Origin: an uncultured Mollicutes bacterium
Lineage (GTDB): Bacteria > Bacillota_I > Bacilli_A > Acholeplasmatales > Anaeroplasmataceae
Length of the DNA stretch: 60,984 bases
Assembly (NCBI GenBank): GCA_900540175.1
Contig: UQFG01000009.1
Coordinates: 1-60,984, forward strand
Reading direction: 5' to 3'
This document shows positions 27,182 through 35,744 of this stretch, in pieces. A program made the position numbers and the translations under genes. Each line of letters begins with the position of its first letter. Position 1 is the first letter of the stretch. The notes beneath the pieces were generated by a model. The model searched no databases. It was not told the DNA's origin and was given only the letters and a program-made list of their open reading frames with translations.

Positions 27182-28756
27182 TTAACGCGATCTTTTTTTC
27201 AAAATCGCAAAGCACTGTTCAGATACCGAACAACGCCCGTCTTGAATATGAACATGCCCGATTTGATAAATCGGTTCGGCTTCTTCTTCCAACACAAAAG
27301 AGTTCGGTTCGAAAGACGGGTTGACAATCATCCAAAAATCACCGCGACGATACACAAATAATTTGGAATGATCATCGGCATGGACGATTTTTATGTTGTT
27401 GACGGCTTTTAAATCATCGTACTGATGACGCAAAGCGATCAAAGTTTGAATATGATAGTACATCGAATCTTTTTGAGTCAACGCTTCTTCGACCGTTTTT
27501 GCATTTTTTCGATCGTCGACCGGTAAATAAAGCGGTCCGTCGGTATCGGAAAAACCGAGGTTTTTGCCCTTGTTCCACTGCATCGGCGTCCGACTTCCGG
27601 TACGATGATAACCGCCTTCTTTGGTCGGTATCGGTAAATACCGCATCATGATTTCATCGCCGTAATATAAATACGGTACACCCGGCATTGTGAAAATAAA
27701 GCCGTAAATGATCTTTTGTTCCAATTCATCGAAAAAGTATGACGTCCGAATCATATCGTGATTATCCGTCAAAAAGCAAATATAGCCCAACTCTTTGGTC
27801 TTTTCATACCAATCCAAATATTCTTTTAAGAATTTAGTCGGTGTTTGCTTAGAATCGGTCTTAAAATAAGAACAATCGCTTGTGATTTCGTATGTATCGT
27901 AATCCAGATCCTGATCTCTTAACAAATGATGATAGCCGTTTCCGCCATCCCAGCCGTGATCCAAATAAAAATCCATATCGAATCCGCAGGCAAGCGCCCG
28001 GTCCGGTGTTCCCCATTCGGAAACAAAAGCGGCATTCGGATATTCTTCTCGAATGATCTTAAACATCCGTTTCCATACTTCCTGCGTTCCGCGTTCATCG
28101 ACATCGTTTTTAACCAAACAAGCCGCCATATCGACTCTAAATCCGTCCACCCCTTTGGATAACCAGAAACGCATCACATCCAACATCGCTTCCTGTGTTT
28201 TTTTCGATGCTTCGGAATCGATTTTATGCTGCCACGGTTCCTTTACTTCGTAAAATCCGTAATTGAGGGACGGCTGACAGTTGAAAAAGGAAATCACGTA
28301 TGTTCCGTTGCGTTCTTTTTCGCCGCCCACCGCCGTTAAATTGTTCGGTTTGTTAAAGGCTCCTTTGGTCCAAATATAGCGATCGCTGTACTGGTTTTTT
28401 TCCTGTTTGGATGAAGCCAAAAACCATTCATGTTCTTCACTGGTATGGCACGGTACCAAATCCAGTAACAGATGCATCTTGCGCCGATGCATTTCTTCGA
28501 TCAGTCGGTATAAATCGTCGTTGGTTCCGTATCTTGGCGCTACTTTCAGATAATTTCTGACATCGTAGCCGGCATCTTTAAACGGCGAATCGAAACAAGG
28601 ATTCATCCAGATCGCATTGCATCCCAACGAGCAAATATAATCCAATTTGGCAATAATGCCCGGGATATCGCCGATTCCATCCGCATTCGAATCATAGAAA
28701 GACTGCGGATAAATTTCGTAAAATACGGCATCGTTTAACCATTTTTGTGCTTTCAT
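27182..28756 (-). CDS. Cytosolic GH13 alpha-glucosidase / oligo-1,6-glucosidase-like enzyme
   Basis: 524 residues, no signal peptide. GH13 blocks: YDSNADGIGDIPGI loop, region I DLVPCHTS, region II GFRVDMA with the nucleophile, region III FVSEWG with the acid, region IV LTDNHDMIR. Region I has Cys where the usual NH motif has Asn, a variant shared with a poorly characterised GH13 subgroup that has Gly there. Expected to trim short imported maltodextrins. The start at 28756 has AAAGGAG upstream; an in-frame ATG at 28795 lacks support and lies near the promoter. Confidence 0.9.
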   Translation of the reverse strand: MKAQKWLNDAVFYEIYPQSFYDSNADGIGDIPGIIAKLDYICSLGCNAIWMNPCFDSPFKDAGYDVRNYLKVAPRYGTNDDLYRLIEEMHRRKMHLLLDLVPCHTSEEHEWFLASSKQEKNQYSDRYIWTKGAFNKPNNLTAVGGEKERNGTYVISFFNCQPSLNYGFYEVKEPWQHKIDSEASKKTQEAMLDVMRFWLSKGVDGFRVDMAACLVKNDVDERGTQEVWKRMFKIIREEYPNAAFVSEWGTPDRALACGFDMDFYLDHGWDGGNGYHHLLRDQDLDYDTYEITSDCSYFKTDSKQTPTKFLKEYLDWYEKTKELGYICFLTDNHDMIRTSYFFDELEQKIIYGFIFTMPGVPYLYYGDEIMMRYLPIPTKEGGYHRTGSRTPMQWNKGKNLGFSDTDGPLYLPVDDRKNAKTVEEALTQKDSMYYHIQTLIALRHQYDDLKAVNNIKIVHADDHSKLFVYRRGDFWMIVNPSFEPNSFVLEEEAEPIYQIGHVHIQDGRCSVSEQCFAILKKRSR

Positions 28757-28804
28757 ATAGTCTCCTTTTATTCTGTTGGTCTTTTTTGTTTTCATTTCAA
28801 CTTC

Positions 28805-28832
28805 ATTCTACCACGTTTTTTGGGGAAGTCAA
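28805..28832 (-). promoter_or_regulatory. Promoter of the cytosolic GH13 gene
   Basis: TTGACT (28827-28832), 16-base spacer, TAGAAT (28805-28810) on the minus strand, with TGG before the -10. No operator of the TGTAAGCG type is seen here. Confidence 0.7.
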
Positions 28833-28886
28833 CGAAAAAATTGAAGGAGTTTTTATTTTTCAAAAGACAAAGAAAGACAAAAAAAT

Positions 28887-28910
28887 CCCGTTTCCAATTT
28901 CGGAAACGGG
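28887..28910 (-). terminator. Terminator after the 215-residue membrane protein
   Basis: Nine-base stem CCCGTTTCC / GGAAACGGG, six-base loop, followed by seven T on the minus strand. Confidence 0.9.
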
Positions 28911-28916
28911 CATTGT

Positions 28917-29564
28917 TTAAAAAGAGGATTCGGACTGTTCTTCCATCTTCAAATCACCGACTAAGCCATCAAATAAAGGCGCCAATCCTTCTTTGGCATC
29001 TTCATGATTGGGGCAAATCAAAACGGTTTGATCGTAATAAAAGGCCGCATAATAAACGTTTTCTCCCTGAATGCAAAAATCCGGCAGTTTTCGCAGCACC
29101 TCCTCATCCCAATCCAAAAATATCTCGAATCCGATAAATTTACGACATTTTTCAAGGGCTTTGTTGGAAGAAGGGCGGGCATTGTTTTGTTGTTCTTGGT
29201 TGAAATACTTCTCTTTGTTTTTAACCAAAACGACTTTATAAGCATGCTCTTTTTCCACTTTCAAATAACTTTGTCCGTAAGGCGTGTTTCGTTGCTGATA
29301 GCCCATTGCGGTCAACTTATTTTCGACGGAAGGATCAAATACGTATTTTTTCTGCGGATATTTTTTCGGTTTCATGCGGTAACGAAACGTTCTGGTCGAG
29401 GCAAACTGAATCGCAATGGTCATATAAATAAAATCAATGGCCAACAAGACAATCACGACATTGGTCCAAGCGCCTTTGGTCTGCGTCACCCCGACGATCA
29501 AACCGACGGCAAGTATAAAACTGATCAAGACACTGATCCATATGGTTCTGGTTTTAATTTTCAT
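28917..29564 (-). CDS. Two-TM membrane protein of unknown function
   Basis: 215 residues. Two membrane helices (about 8-27 and 33-52) are followed by a basic stretch RYRMKPKKYPQKKY and a soluble cytoplasmic domain (about 75-215) with alternating strands, ending in an acidic tail. I do not recognise the family. The gene follows the 165-residue gene after nine bases, so the two form one transcript closed by the terminator at 28887. Confidence 0.75.
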   Translation of the reverse strand: MKIKTRTIWISVLISFILAVGLIVGVTQTKGAWTNVVIVLLAIDFIYMTIAIQFASTRTFRYRMKPKKYPQKKYVFDPSVENKLTAMGYQQRNTPYGQSYLKVEKEHAYKVVLVKNKEKYFNQEQQNNARPSSNKALEKCRKFIGFEIFLDWDEEVLRKLPDFCIQGENVYYAAFYYDQTVLICPNHEDAKEGLAPLFDGLVGDLKMEEQSESSF

Positions 29565-29573
29565 AACAATCTC

Positions 29574-30071
29574 CTATCTGAGCGGATCAATAGCCGTCAA
29601 ATCGTAATAAATGGCTTCGGCATAATGATCGTATAATTTATAAAATTTCGGAACAGGCCGCCAATATTCCAACCGAACTTCTCGGTAATTGAAAATCAAT
29701 ACCTGATTGAACTGTGTTTTCGTATTGGTTCTTGCGACTTTGGCAATCGCTCTGGTTTGTTCGTTATCGTGTTGGAAAACCCATAAATGAATGACCGAAT
29801 CGCCTTCTTCAATCCCTTTTTCTTTTAAAGCGTCTTTCAGTGTTTCGTATCGATACCGATCCACATCCACTCCGGTTTCCTCATCGATCAACACAATAAT
29901 AAAAACGGTTTTTTTATAATTTCTGGCATAAACGTGCACCTTGTCTTCGTCTTTGATCAGCGTTTGACCGGCATAAACCAATGCATAAGAAAACGAATCA
30001 TACGGTTTGGTATCGTAAAAGCCTAAACAACCAGTCGATTCTTTTTTTCTTTTCCATCTTTCAAACATCAT
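29574..30071 (-). CDS. Hypothetical protein, partner of the downstream membrane protein
   Basis: 165 residues, soluble, with a basic N-terminus (FERWKRKKES). Contains a predicted alpha/beta stretch KTVFIIVLIDEETGVDVDRY and a C-terminal strand-rich part. No motif recognised. A TATAAT box at 30094-30099 on the minus strand lies about 25 bases upstream, so it heads the two-gene unit. The start could be either of two adjacent ATGs (30071 or 30068). Confidence 0.7.
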   Translation of the reverse strand: MMFERWKRKKESTGCLGFYDTKPYDSFSYALVYAGQTLIKDEDKVHVYARNYKKTVFIIVLIDEETGVDVDRYRYETLKDALKEKGIEEGDSVIHLWVFQHDNEQTRAIAKVARTNTKTQFNQVLIFNYREVRLEYWRPVPKFYKLYDHYAEAIYYDLTAIDPLR

Positions 30072-30117
30072 TCATCCATCCATTCTAACGTTTATTATAT
30101 CATGTTTCAAATAGAAA

Positions 30118-30151
30118 AAAAAGGATTCGAAGCCAATTCAAATCCCTTTTT
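30118..30151 (-). terminator. Terminator after the cupin gene
   Basis: Stem AAAAAGGGATTTGAA / TTCGAATCCTTTTTT with one or two mismatches and a T-run on the minus strand. Confidence 0.75.
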
Positions 30152-30156
30152 AACGA

Positions 30157-30510
30157 TCAAAACGCAATCCCATCCTCGGTCGTATGTTGTTGTAGCGAAT
30201 TTTCTTTTACTTGAATGCAAATATAGAAGATAGAACAGTCCGAAGCGGCAAAAAACTGCCGTTTGGCCGAAGGAGCGATCCGAAGCCAATCTCCTTTTTG
30301 CAAACAAACGGTTTCTCCGTCGATGACCGCACGGCCTTTCCCCTCCAAAATACCGTAGATTTCTTCATTTTGCCGATGGGCATGAACAAACGGAACACCT
30401 TGTCCTTTTTCCAACCGATTCAAACTGACTTCCGCACCGGTAAGCGATAAGACATCATGCAAACAAACACGGGATTCTTCTGAAACGTGAACGGTTTGAT
30501 AATTTTTCAT
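30157..30510 (-). CDS. Single-domain cupin protein
   Basis: 117 residues forming one cupin barrel. The metal-binding motif 1 is FVHAHRQNEEIYGILEGKG (His-x-His and Glu, about 42-60), and GDWLRIAPSAKRQF is the second motif with the last ligand replaced or shifted. Such proteins bind small ligands or act as epimerase/dioxygenase-like enzymes; function open. AAAAGGAGG precedes the start. Monocistronic. Confidence 0.85.
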   Translation of the reverse strand: MKNYQTVHVSEESRVCLHDVLSLTGAEVSLNRLEKGQGVPFVHAHRQNEEIYGILEGKGRAVIDGETVCLQKGDWLRIAPSAKRQFFAASDCSIFYICIQVKENSLQQHTTEDGIAF

Positions 30511-30582
30511 AAAATCCTCCTTTTTCTTTTTATTATACGTTAAAATCTTTCAAGAAAAAAGTCTTTTTCGCTCAAAACAGAA

Positions 30583-30611
30583 TTGCTTTTACAACGTAAA
30601 TCCATTACAAT
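30583..30611 (+). promoter_or_regulatory. Promoter of the S66 carboxypeptidase gene
   Basis: TTGCTT, 17-base spacer, TACAAT, followed by GGAAGGAG before the start at 30637. This excludes the upstream TTG at 30583 as a translation start. Confidence 0.75.
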
Positions 30612-30636
30612 AAAAACAAAAAGGAAGGAGAAAATC

Positions 30637-31635
30637 ATGATTCCACCTTATCTTAAGTCCAAAGCGGTTTTTTATTTCATTGCCCCTTCATTTGGATGTA
30701 CCACATCCCCTTATCAAGAACGGCTTACCAAAACCTGCGAAGAACTGCCCAAAAAAGGCCATACGATTCTATTGGGACCGAACTGTTTTTCAGCTCAAGG
30801 AAAATGTGCTTCCAATGATGCCGAAAAAAGGGCAAAAGAGTTTATGGATGCTTATCAAAGCCAAGCCGATGTGATTGTTTCGGTCGGCGGCGGCGAAATG
30901 GAAACGGAAATACTAGACTACATCGATTTTAAAACGATTCGAAAACTGCCTCCCAAATGGTTCGTCGGTTTTTCCGATAATACCCATTTGACCTTCACCT
31001 TGACAACCCTTGCCGATGTTGCGACGATCTACGGTCCTTGTGCCGGAAACTACCATTTCAAAACGTTCTCCTACGATGTCAAAGATGCCTACGACATGCT
31101 TTACGGTAAACTGGATTTCGAAGGCTACCCTTTTTATGAATCCGTTCCCGATCGAACCGATCCTTTAGCCGATTACAAGTTGGATACGAAAAAAGTCATT
31201 GTCCCGTTTCAATACAGCGCTCCCTTTTCGGGATGCCTCATCGGCGGCAATCTGGACTGCTTGGTACAATTGGTCGGAACACCGTTTGATCAAATGAAAG
31301 CCTATCAACGAAAACATCCCGAAGGATTGATTTTTTATTTCGAAGCCTGCGATCTATCCGTCGTCGGCATCAAACGGGCTTTACTCCAGTTGAAACGAGC
31401 CGGTTGGTTTACGAACGTCAATGGATTTTTATCCGGACGGCCGCTTTGTATGGATCAGGAATTTTTAGGTATTACCGATCAAAATGCCGTCACCGATGTT
31501 TTAAAAGATTTGAATGTTCCGATTCTGCTCAATGTTGATTTAGGCCATCTAAGTCCTTCTATGCCGATGAAAAACGGAGTCGAAGCGATGGTTTGTTTGG
31601 AACAAGGAAATATTAAAATTCACTATAAAGCATAA
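30637..31635 (+). CDS. S66 family LD-carboxypeptidase (MccF-like)
   Basis: 332 residues. S66 serine peptidases trim the L-D bond in muropeptides, and MccF-type members inactivate microcin C. The nucleophile elbow is GFSDNTHL (Ser near 112), with YFEACDLS and LGHLSPSMPMKNG carrying the Glu and His of the triad. The CLIGGNLDCLVQLVGTPF block is also typical. Start chosen by GGAAGGAG eight bases upstream. Monocistronic between a promoter and a bidirectional terminator, cytosolic by lack of signal. Confidence 0.9.
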   Translation: MIPPYLKSKAVFYFIAPSFGCTTSPYQERLTKTCEELPKKGHTILLGPNCFSAQGKCASNDAEKRAKEFMDAYQSQADVIVSVGGGEMETEILDYIDFKTIRKLPPKWFVGFSDNTHLTFTLTTLADVATIYGPCAGNYHFKTFSYDVKDAYDMLYGKLDFEGYPFYESVPDRTDPLADYKLDTKKVIVPFQYSAPFSGCLIGGNLDCLVQLVGTPFDQMKAYQRKHPEGLIFYFEACDLSVVGIKRALLQLKRAGWFTNVNGFLSGRPLCMDQEFLGITDQNAVTDVLKDLNVPILLNVDLGHLSPSMPMKNGVEAMVCLEQGNIKIHYKA

Positions 31636-31636
31636 A

Positions 31637-31673
31637 AAAACCTTTTTGACAGAAATTCTGCCAAAAAGGTTTT
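31637..31673. terminator. Bidirectional terminator between S66 and HIT genes
   Basis: Twelve-base stem AAAACCTTTTTG / CAAAAAGGTTTT plus an inner CAGAA-TTCTG pair, between convergent genes. Confidence 0.9.
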
Positions 31674-32074
31674 TATTTCATCTTTAGTCGTTGTTGCATC
31701 TGTTCTAAAGATTCCGTTGCGCTTGAAAAATGCGGCCAAGCATCGATCCCATCGTCTTTTTTTCTGGGAATAATATGAAAATGCAAGTGAAAAACCGACT
31801 GTTGGGCCGATGAACCGCTGGCATTTAAAATATTGACGCCGTCGTATCCGCAATCATTCACGTAATGGTTGGCAATCTTCCGAACAACTCCGATCAAATG
31901 CTTTAACGTTTCATCATCCACATCCAACACATTTTCCGCATGTTTTTTCGGAATAACAAGTGTATGCCCATCGACATCTTGCGCAATATCTAAAAAGGCA
32001 TACGTTTGTTCGTCTTCGTAAATGGGATAACTGCTTATTTCGTGATTGGCGATCTTGCAAAAAATACAATCCAT
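31673..32074 (-). CDS. HIT family nucleotide hydrolase
   Basis: 133 residues from the start at 32074, which has AGGAGG eight bases upstream. Hint-type HIT protein: N-terminal MDCIFCKIANHEI with two Cys of the zinc site, and the histidine triad HLHFH near residue 98. Family members hydrolyse nucleoside phosphoramidates or dinucleoside polyphosphates. Single gene. Confidence 0.93.
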   Translation of the reverse strand: MDCIFCKIANHEISSYPIYEDEQTYAFLDIAQDVDGHTLVIPKKHAENVLDVDDETLKHLIGVVRKIANHYVNDCGYDGVNILNASGSSAQQSVFHLHFHIIPRKKDDGIDAWPHFSSATESLEQMQQRLKMK

Positions 32075-32169
32075 ACCGTTTCCTCCTGTTCTTAAGGTCA
32101 AAAACTCTCCTAAATAAACACCTTATCTTTATCGTGTCATAATTTGTCCGCTTTGTCAAGAATATAAGA

Positions 32170-32610
32170 TCAAATACGTTGTAATTCGTCACGAATAAGC
32201 GAATAGATACTTCCATTCAGTACACGAAAGTATTGTGTTTTCTCCTTCGATTGAATCGAATGCCCGTCTATTATATATTGACCGCTTTCAAAATACAAAA
32301 TAATCTGATAAGCATAAGCCGTTTTTTCATTGAAAAAATATCTTGGAACCACCGTTTTTTGAACGATCTCTTCTATCAAGTTCTTATCTTCTTTAACATC
32401 GAAGACAACCGTCTGATCCAGTTGCACGATTTCAAATCGCTCTATATCCGAAATATCCTCGTGAATGTAGGATGCTATTGATCGTGGAAAATAAAATCCT
32501 ACCGATACAAGAAAGAAAAGCCCAATCAAACAAAAAACAGATGCCAAAACATAAATCAACCGTTTTCGTCCCGTCGATTCGAACGTTTTATTATTTTCTT
32601 TTTCCTTCAT
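32170..32610 (-). CDS. Single-pass membrane protein of unknown function
   Basis: 146 residues. A cytoplasmic basic N-terminus (GRKRL), one membrane helix (about 19-42) and an extracellular domain of about 100 residues with alternating strands (YAYQIILYFESGQYIID). Not recognised. GAGGGTGAT precedes the ATG. It lies upstream of the HIT gene but about 95 bases away, so co-transcription is uncertain. Confidence 0.7.
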   Translation of the reverse strand: MKEKENNKTFESTGRKRLIYVLASVFCLIGLFFLVSVGFYFPRSIASYIHEDISDIERFEIVQLDQTVVFDVKEDKNLIEEIVQKTVVPRYFFNEKTAYAYQIILYFESGQYIIDGHSIQSKEKTQYFRVLNGSIYSLIRDELQRI

Positions 32611-32779
32611 CCGATCACCCTCTTTTGTTTTAATTATAGCATAAAAATATTTTTTGTGGTTTTTTTGTGAAAATAAATTAATTTTTATTTATTTTCACAA
32701 AAAATCGTAGTTTAGTTATCCTAATTTATCTTTTCCGCAAAGCCGAATTTTGTTTTTTTAAAACTCGCAGAATAAAAAA

Positions 32780-32818
32780 AGACCCTGTCTAATGGTTCAT
32801 CCATCCGACATGGGGTCT
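32780..32818 (-). terminator. Terminator after yitT-like gene
   Basis: Stem AGACCC-TGTC / GACA-GGGTCT with one bulge and seven T on the minus strand, six bases beyond the stop codon. Confidence 0.88.
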
Positions 32819-32823
32819 GATTA

Positions 32824-33705
32824 TTATATAATGGTGTGTTTGAAAAATTTACCGAAGATTCGTTTGATCGGGGATACCGTCATAAAAGCCATCGGATCGG
32901 TTTTACGAACGATTTCCGCTACTTTTTGAAGTTCATAAGAAGAAATGATCATAAAAACATCCGCTTTCTTTTCCTTCGTATAAGCCCCTTTCACATCCAA
33001 AATCGTACAACCGCGATGAATTCCCACAATCAAAGCATCGGCGATTTGATCCGGATGCAGCGAAATAATATCGATTCGCAAATAGTTGTATGCTGTGTGA
33101 ATTTTATCAATCGCCAAATTGGAAACGATGATAAATACAAACGTGTATAGCGTAATCGTCCAAGATCGTTCAATCAAACCGCCCGCAATCACGGCCAGCA
33201 AAATATTGACGATCGTGGAAAAAAATCCGATCGATATATTTTTGCGTAACGCCAACGCTTGTCCGATGATGTCCATTCCTCCGGTTGACGTTCCGTATCG
33301 TAAAGCCACGCCAATCGAACAACCGCAGAAAAGACCGCCGATCACCGATAAAAAGAAACGATCTTGTGCCGTAAAACCAAAATCGATTTTTAAAAAATCC
33401 CAGTCCAACAGCCAAAACGATTGGACTAATACGGATAAAATACTGAACAACACGAAGCGGGGCGATACGGTTTTGGCACCGTAAATACAAAGCGGCACAT
33501 TCAACACCAACGTAAAAACACCGACGGGAATCGTCATTCCGATCATGGAAAAAGACCGATTCAATATTTGGCTCAACCCAGTCAACCCGATGGAAATCAA
33601 ATTGGCCGGTTCCAAAAACCACAACACGGCAAGCGAATGAACCGTCGCCGTTACCAGTACAATGAAAACAAGAAAGAGATCTTTTAAATGTTTTTGCCTT
33701 TTCAT
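32824..33705 (-). CDS. YitT family membrane protein
   Basis: 293 residues with five to six membrane helices in the first 200 residues and a C-terminal soluble DUF2179 domain (about 205-290, containing HRGCTILDVKGAYTKEKKAD and the ending VSPIKRIFGKFF). The helix after position 130 has GTSTGGMDIIG, the family signature. Function of the family is unknown; some members relate to ribosome or nutrient signalling only by co-occurrence. Its ATG overlaps the metG stop (TAATG), so the two are translated from one message. Confidence 0.9.
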   Translation of the reverse strand: MKRQKHLKDLFLVFIVLVTATVHSLAVLWFLEPANLISIGLTGLSQILNRSFSMIGMTIPVGVFTLVLNVPLCIYGAKTVSPRFVLFSILSVLVQSFWLLDWDFLKIDFGFTAQDRFFLSVIGGLFCGCSIGVALRYGTSTGGMDIIGQALALRKNISIGFFSTIVNILLAVIAGGLIERSWTITLYTFVFIIVSNLAIDKIHTAYNYLRIDIISLHPDQIADALIVGIHRGCTILDVKGAYTKEKKADVFMIISSYELQKVAEIVRKTDPMAFMTVSPIKRIFGKFFKHTII

Positions 33706-35615
33706 TAACGAACAATATCTCCGGGTGCCATTTTTTCCACATTCAACAACTCAAGGGCCGTATCGGTCTCATCGGATGCACAAAGCAACATTCCGTGGGA
33801 TTCGATTCCCCTTAATGCAATCGGTTTTAAGTTTTTAACCACAACGACTTTTTTTCCAATCAAGTCCTGCGGATGATAAAACTTGGCAATGCCCGATACG
33901 ATCGTCCGAATTTCCGTTTGAATATCCACTTTGAAAACCAGTAATTTATCGGCCTTCGGATGTTTTTCCGCCGAAACGATTTGACCGACAACCAACTCCA
34001 ACCGATCAAAGTCATCGATCGAAATCAACGGTTTGCCCGGCTTTTCTTCTTGTTTTGCTTCTTTGGCAAGTACGATATCCAAGACATCTTTTTGAACATC
34101 CAACCGTTTAAACAGCACAACGGCTTCTTTCAAATGATATTCTTTTTGTGCACCGTAAGTCAAATCCGAAAACGATGTTTGCGTCGTATTCAACTGCTTG
34201 AAAACCGATGCCGATGTTCTGGGCATGATCGGTTCTAATAAAACGGCACTGATCCGAATCGCTTCAAAAAGATGGTATAAGACACTCATTAAAGAATCGT
34301 GTGCCGCTTCGTCTTTAGCCAAAACCCACGGTTTGCTGTCGTCGATATATTTATTCGACGCTCTAAGAAGACGCATCACGCATTCGGTTGCATCGGCGAC
34401 TTTAAACGCATCCATCGCTTTCATATAATCCTCTACCGTTTGTTCCATCAGTTTTTCCAGTTCCGAATCCAGCGCAGAAGACGGTTTTAAACCGATTGTT
34501 CCGTCAAAATATTTCTTTCCCATCGCCATACTCCGGTTGAGCAAATTGCCGTATGTATTGGCCAAATCCGAATTGGATTTTTCACAAACCAGTTCATACG
34601 TAATATTGCCGTCCGAAGCAAACGGAATTTCATGCAATACATAATAACGAACGGCATCCACCCCGAACAATTGAACCAAATCGTCGGTATCGATCACATT
34701 CCCTTTGGATTTCGACATTTTATTGTGATTCATCAATACCCACGGATGTCCGAAAATCTGATGTGGTAACGGTAAATCAAGGGCCATCAAAATGATCGGC
34801 CAATAGATGGTATGAAATCTTAAAATATCTTTTCCGATCAAATGCATATCCGCCGGCCAGTATTTGACAAACAAATCGTCGCATGGACCGTTGCAGTGAT
34901 AACCGATGCCCGTTATATAGTTGAGCAACGCATCGATCCATACGTAAGTAACGTGTTTGGGATCAAACGAAACCGGAATCCCCCAAGTATAGGATGTTCT
35001 GGACACACACAAATCGGGTAATGGCGTAGCCAAAAAATTATGGAGCATTTCGTTTTTACGCGATTCCGGTTGAATAAAATCCGGATGCGTATGGATATAA
35101 TCGATCAGACGTTGTTGATACGGAGCCAGTTTTAAAAAGTACGCTTCTTCTTTCATCAACTGTACTTTCGCACCGCAATCAGGACAACAACCGTCGACCA
35201 AATCTTTGGCGGTAAAAAAAGATTCGCAATCCACACAGTAGTTTCCCTCGTAAGAACCTTTGTAAATATCGCCTTTGCGATACAACTTTTCGAATACTTG
35301 AGCGACTTCTTTGATATGATCCGGATCGGTCGTACGAATAAAACGATCGTAACAAACGTCGACCAACGCATAAATCCGCTTGATTTCATCCGAAATCCTA
35401 TCCACATGCTGTTTGGGTGTCATGTTGTTTTTTTCGGCTTTCATCTGAATTTTTTGTCCGTGTTCATCCGTTCCCGTCTGAAAATAAACATCAAACCCTT
35501 TTTTGCGTTTATACCGCACAATCGCATCGGCCAAAATCGCCTCGTAAACATTGCCGATATGCGGTTTGGAAGACGTATAGGCAATCGCCGTTGTCAGGTA
35601 AAATTTTTCTGCCAC
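33705..35615 (-). CDS. metG: Methionyl-tRNA synthetase
   Basis: 636 residues. Class I synthetase: signature PHIGN near residue 18 (HIGH variant), the zinc knuckle CVDCESFF...CCPDC (about 125-145), NKMSKSKGN near 300, and a C-terminal tRNA-binding OB domain (about 530-636) beginning IDDFDRLELVVGQI. The start is a GTG at 35615 with AAAGGAG eight bases upstream; the longer reading from 35678 would run through the TATAAT box at 35650-35655 and is rejected. Confidence 0.96.
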   Translation of the reverse strand: MAEKFYLTTAIAYTSSKPHIGNVYEAILADAIVRYKRKKGFDVYFQTGTDEHGQKIQMKAEKNNMTPKQHVDRISDEIKRIYALVDVCYDRFIRTTDPDHIKEVAQVFEKLYRKGDIYKGSYEGNYCVDCESFFTAKDLVDGCCPDCGAKVQLMKEEAYFLKLAPYQQRLIDYIHTHPDFIQPESRKNEMLHNFLATPLPDLCVSRTSYTWGIPVSFDPKHVTYVWIDALLNYITGIGYHCNGPCDDLFVKYWPADMHLIGKDILRFHTIYWPIILMALDLPLPHQIFGHPWVLMNHNKMSKSKGNVIDTDDLVQLFGVDAVRYYVLHEIPFASDGNITYELVCEKSNSDLANTYGNLLNRSMAMGKKYFDGTIGLKPSSALDSELEKLMEQTVEDYMKAMDAFKVADATECVMRLLRASNKYIDDSKPWVLAKDEAAHDSLMSVLYHLFEAIRISAVLLEPIMPRTSASVFKQLNTTQTSFSDLTYGAQKEYHLKEAVVLFKRLDVQKDVLDIVLAKEAKQEEKPGKPLISIDDFDRLELVVGQIVSAEKHPKADKLLVFKVDIQTEIRTIVSGIAKFYHPQDLIGKKVVVVKNLKPIALRGIESHGMLLCASDETDTALELLNVEKMAPGDIVR

Positions 35616-35712
35616 CAATAACACTCCTTTATCTTTCGATTCTTTTTTTATTATACTATATTTTAAAACATTTTTCACATATTTTCTAAATTAATGTTTT
35701 TTTATTAAAAAA

Positions 35713-35738
35713 GCCCTCTTACACGATGTAAGAGAGCC
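35713..35738 (-). terminator. Terminator after the ABC-2 permease
   Basis: Stem GCCCTCTTACA / TGTAAGAGAGC with a three-base loop and six T on the minus strand. Confidence 0.88.
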
Positions 35739-35744
35739 AAATGA

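Noticed and set aside
29004..29636. 210-residue plus-strand ORF
   Set aside because: Antisense to the two-TM membrane gene, His/Phe/Arg-rich like other shadow frames, no ribosome site.
33170..33742. 190-residue minus-strand ORF
   Set aside because: Alternative frame of the YitT gene; Arg/Phe-rich and without family features.
35616..35678. N-terminal extension of metG
   Set aside because: The extension contains the TATAAT box and the ribosome site of the real GTG start.
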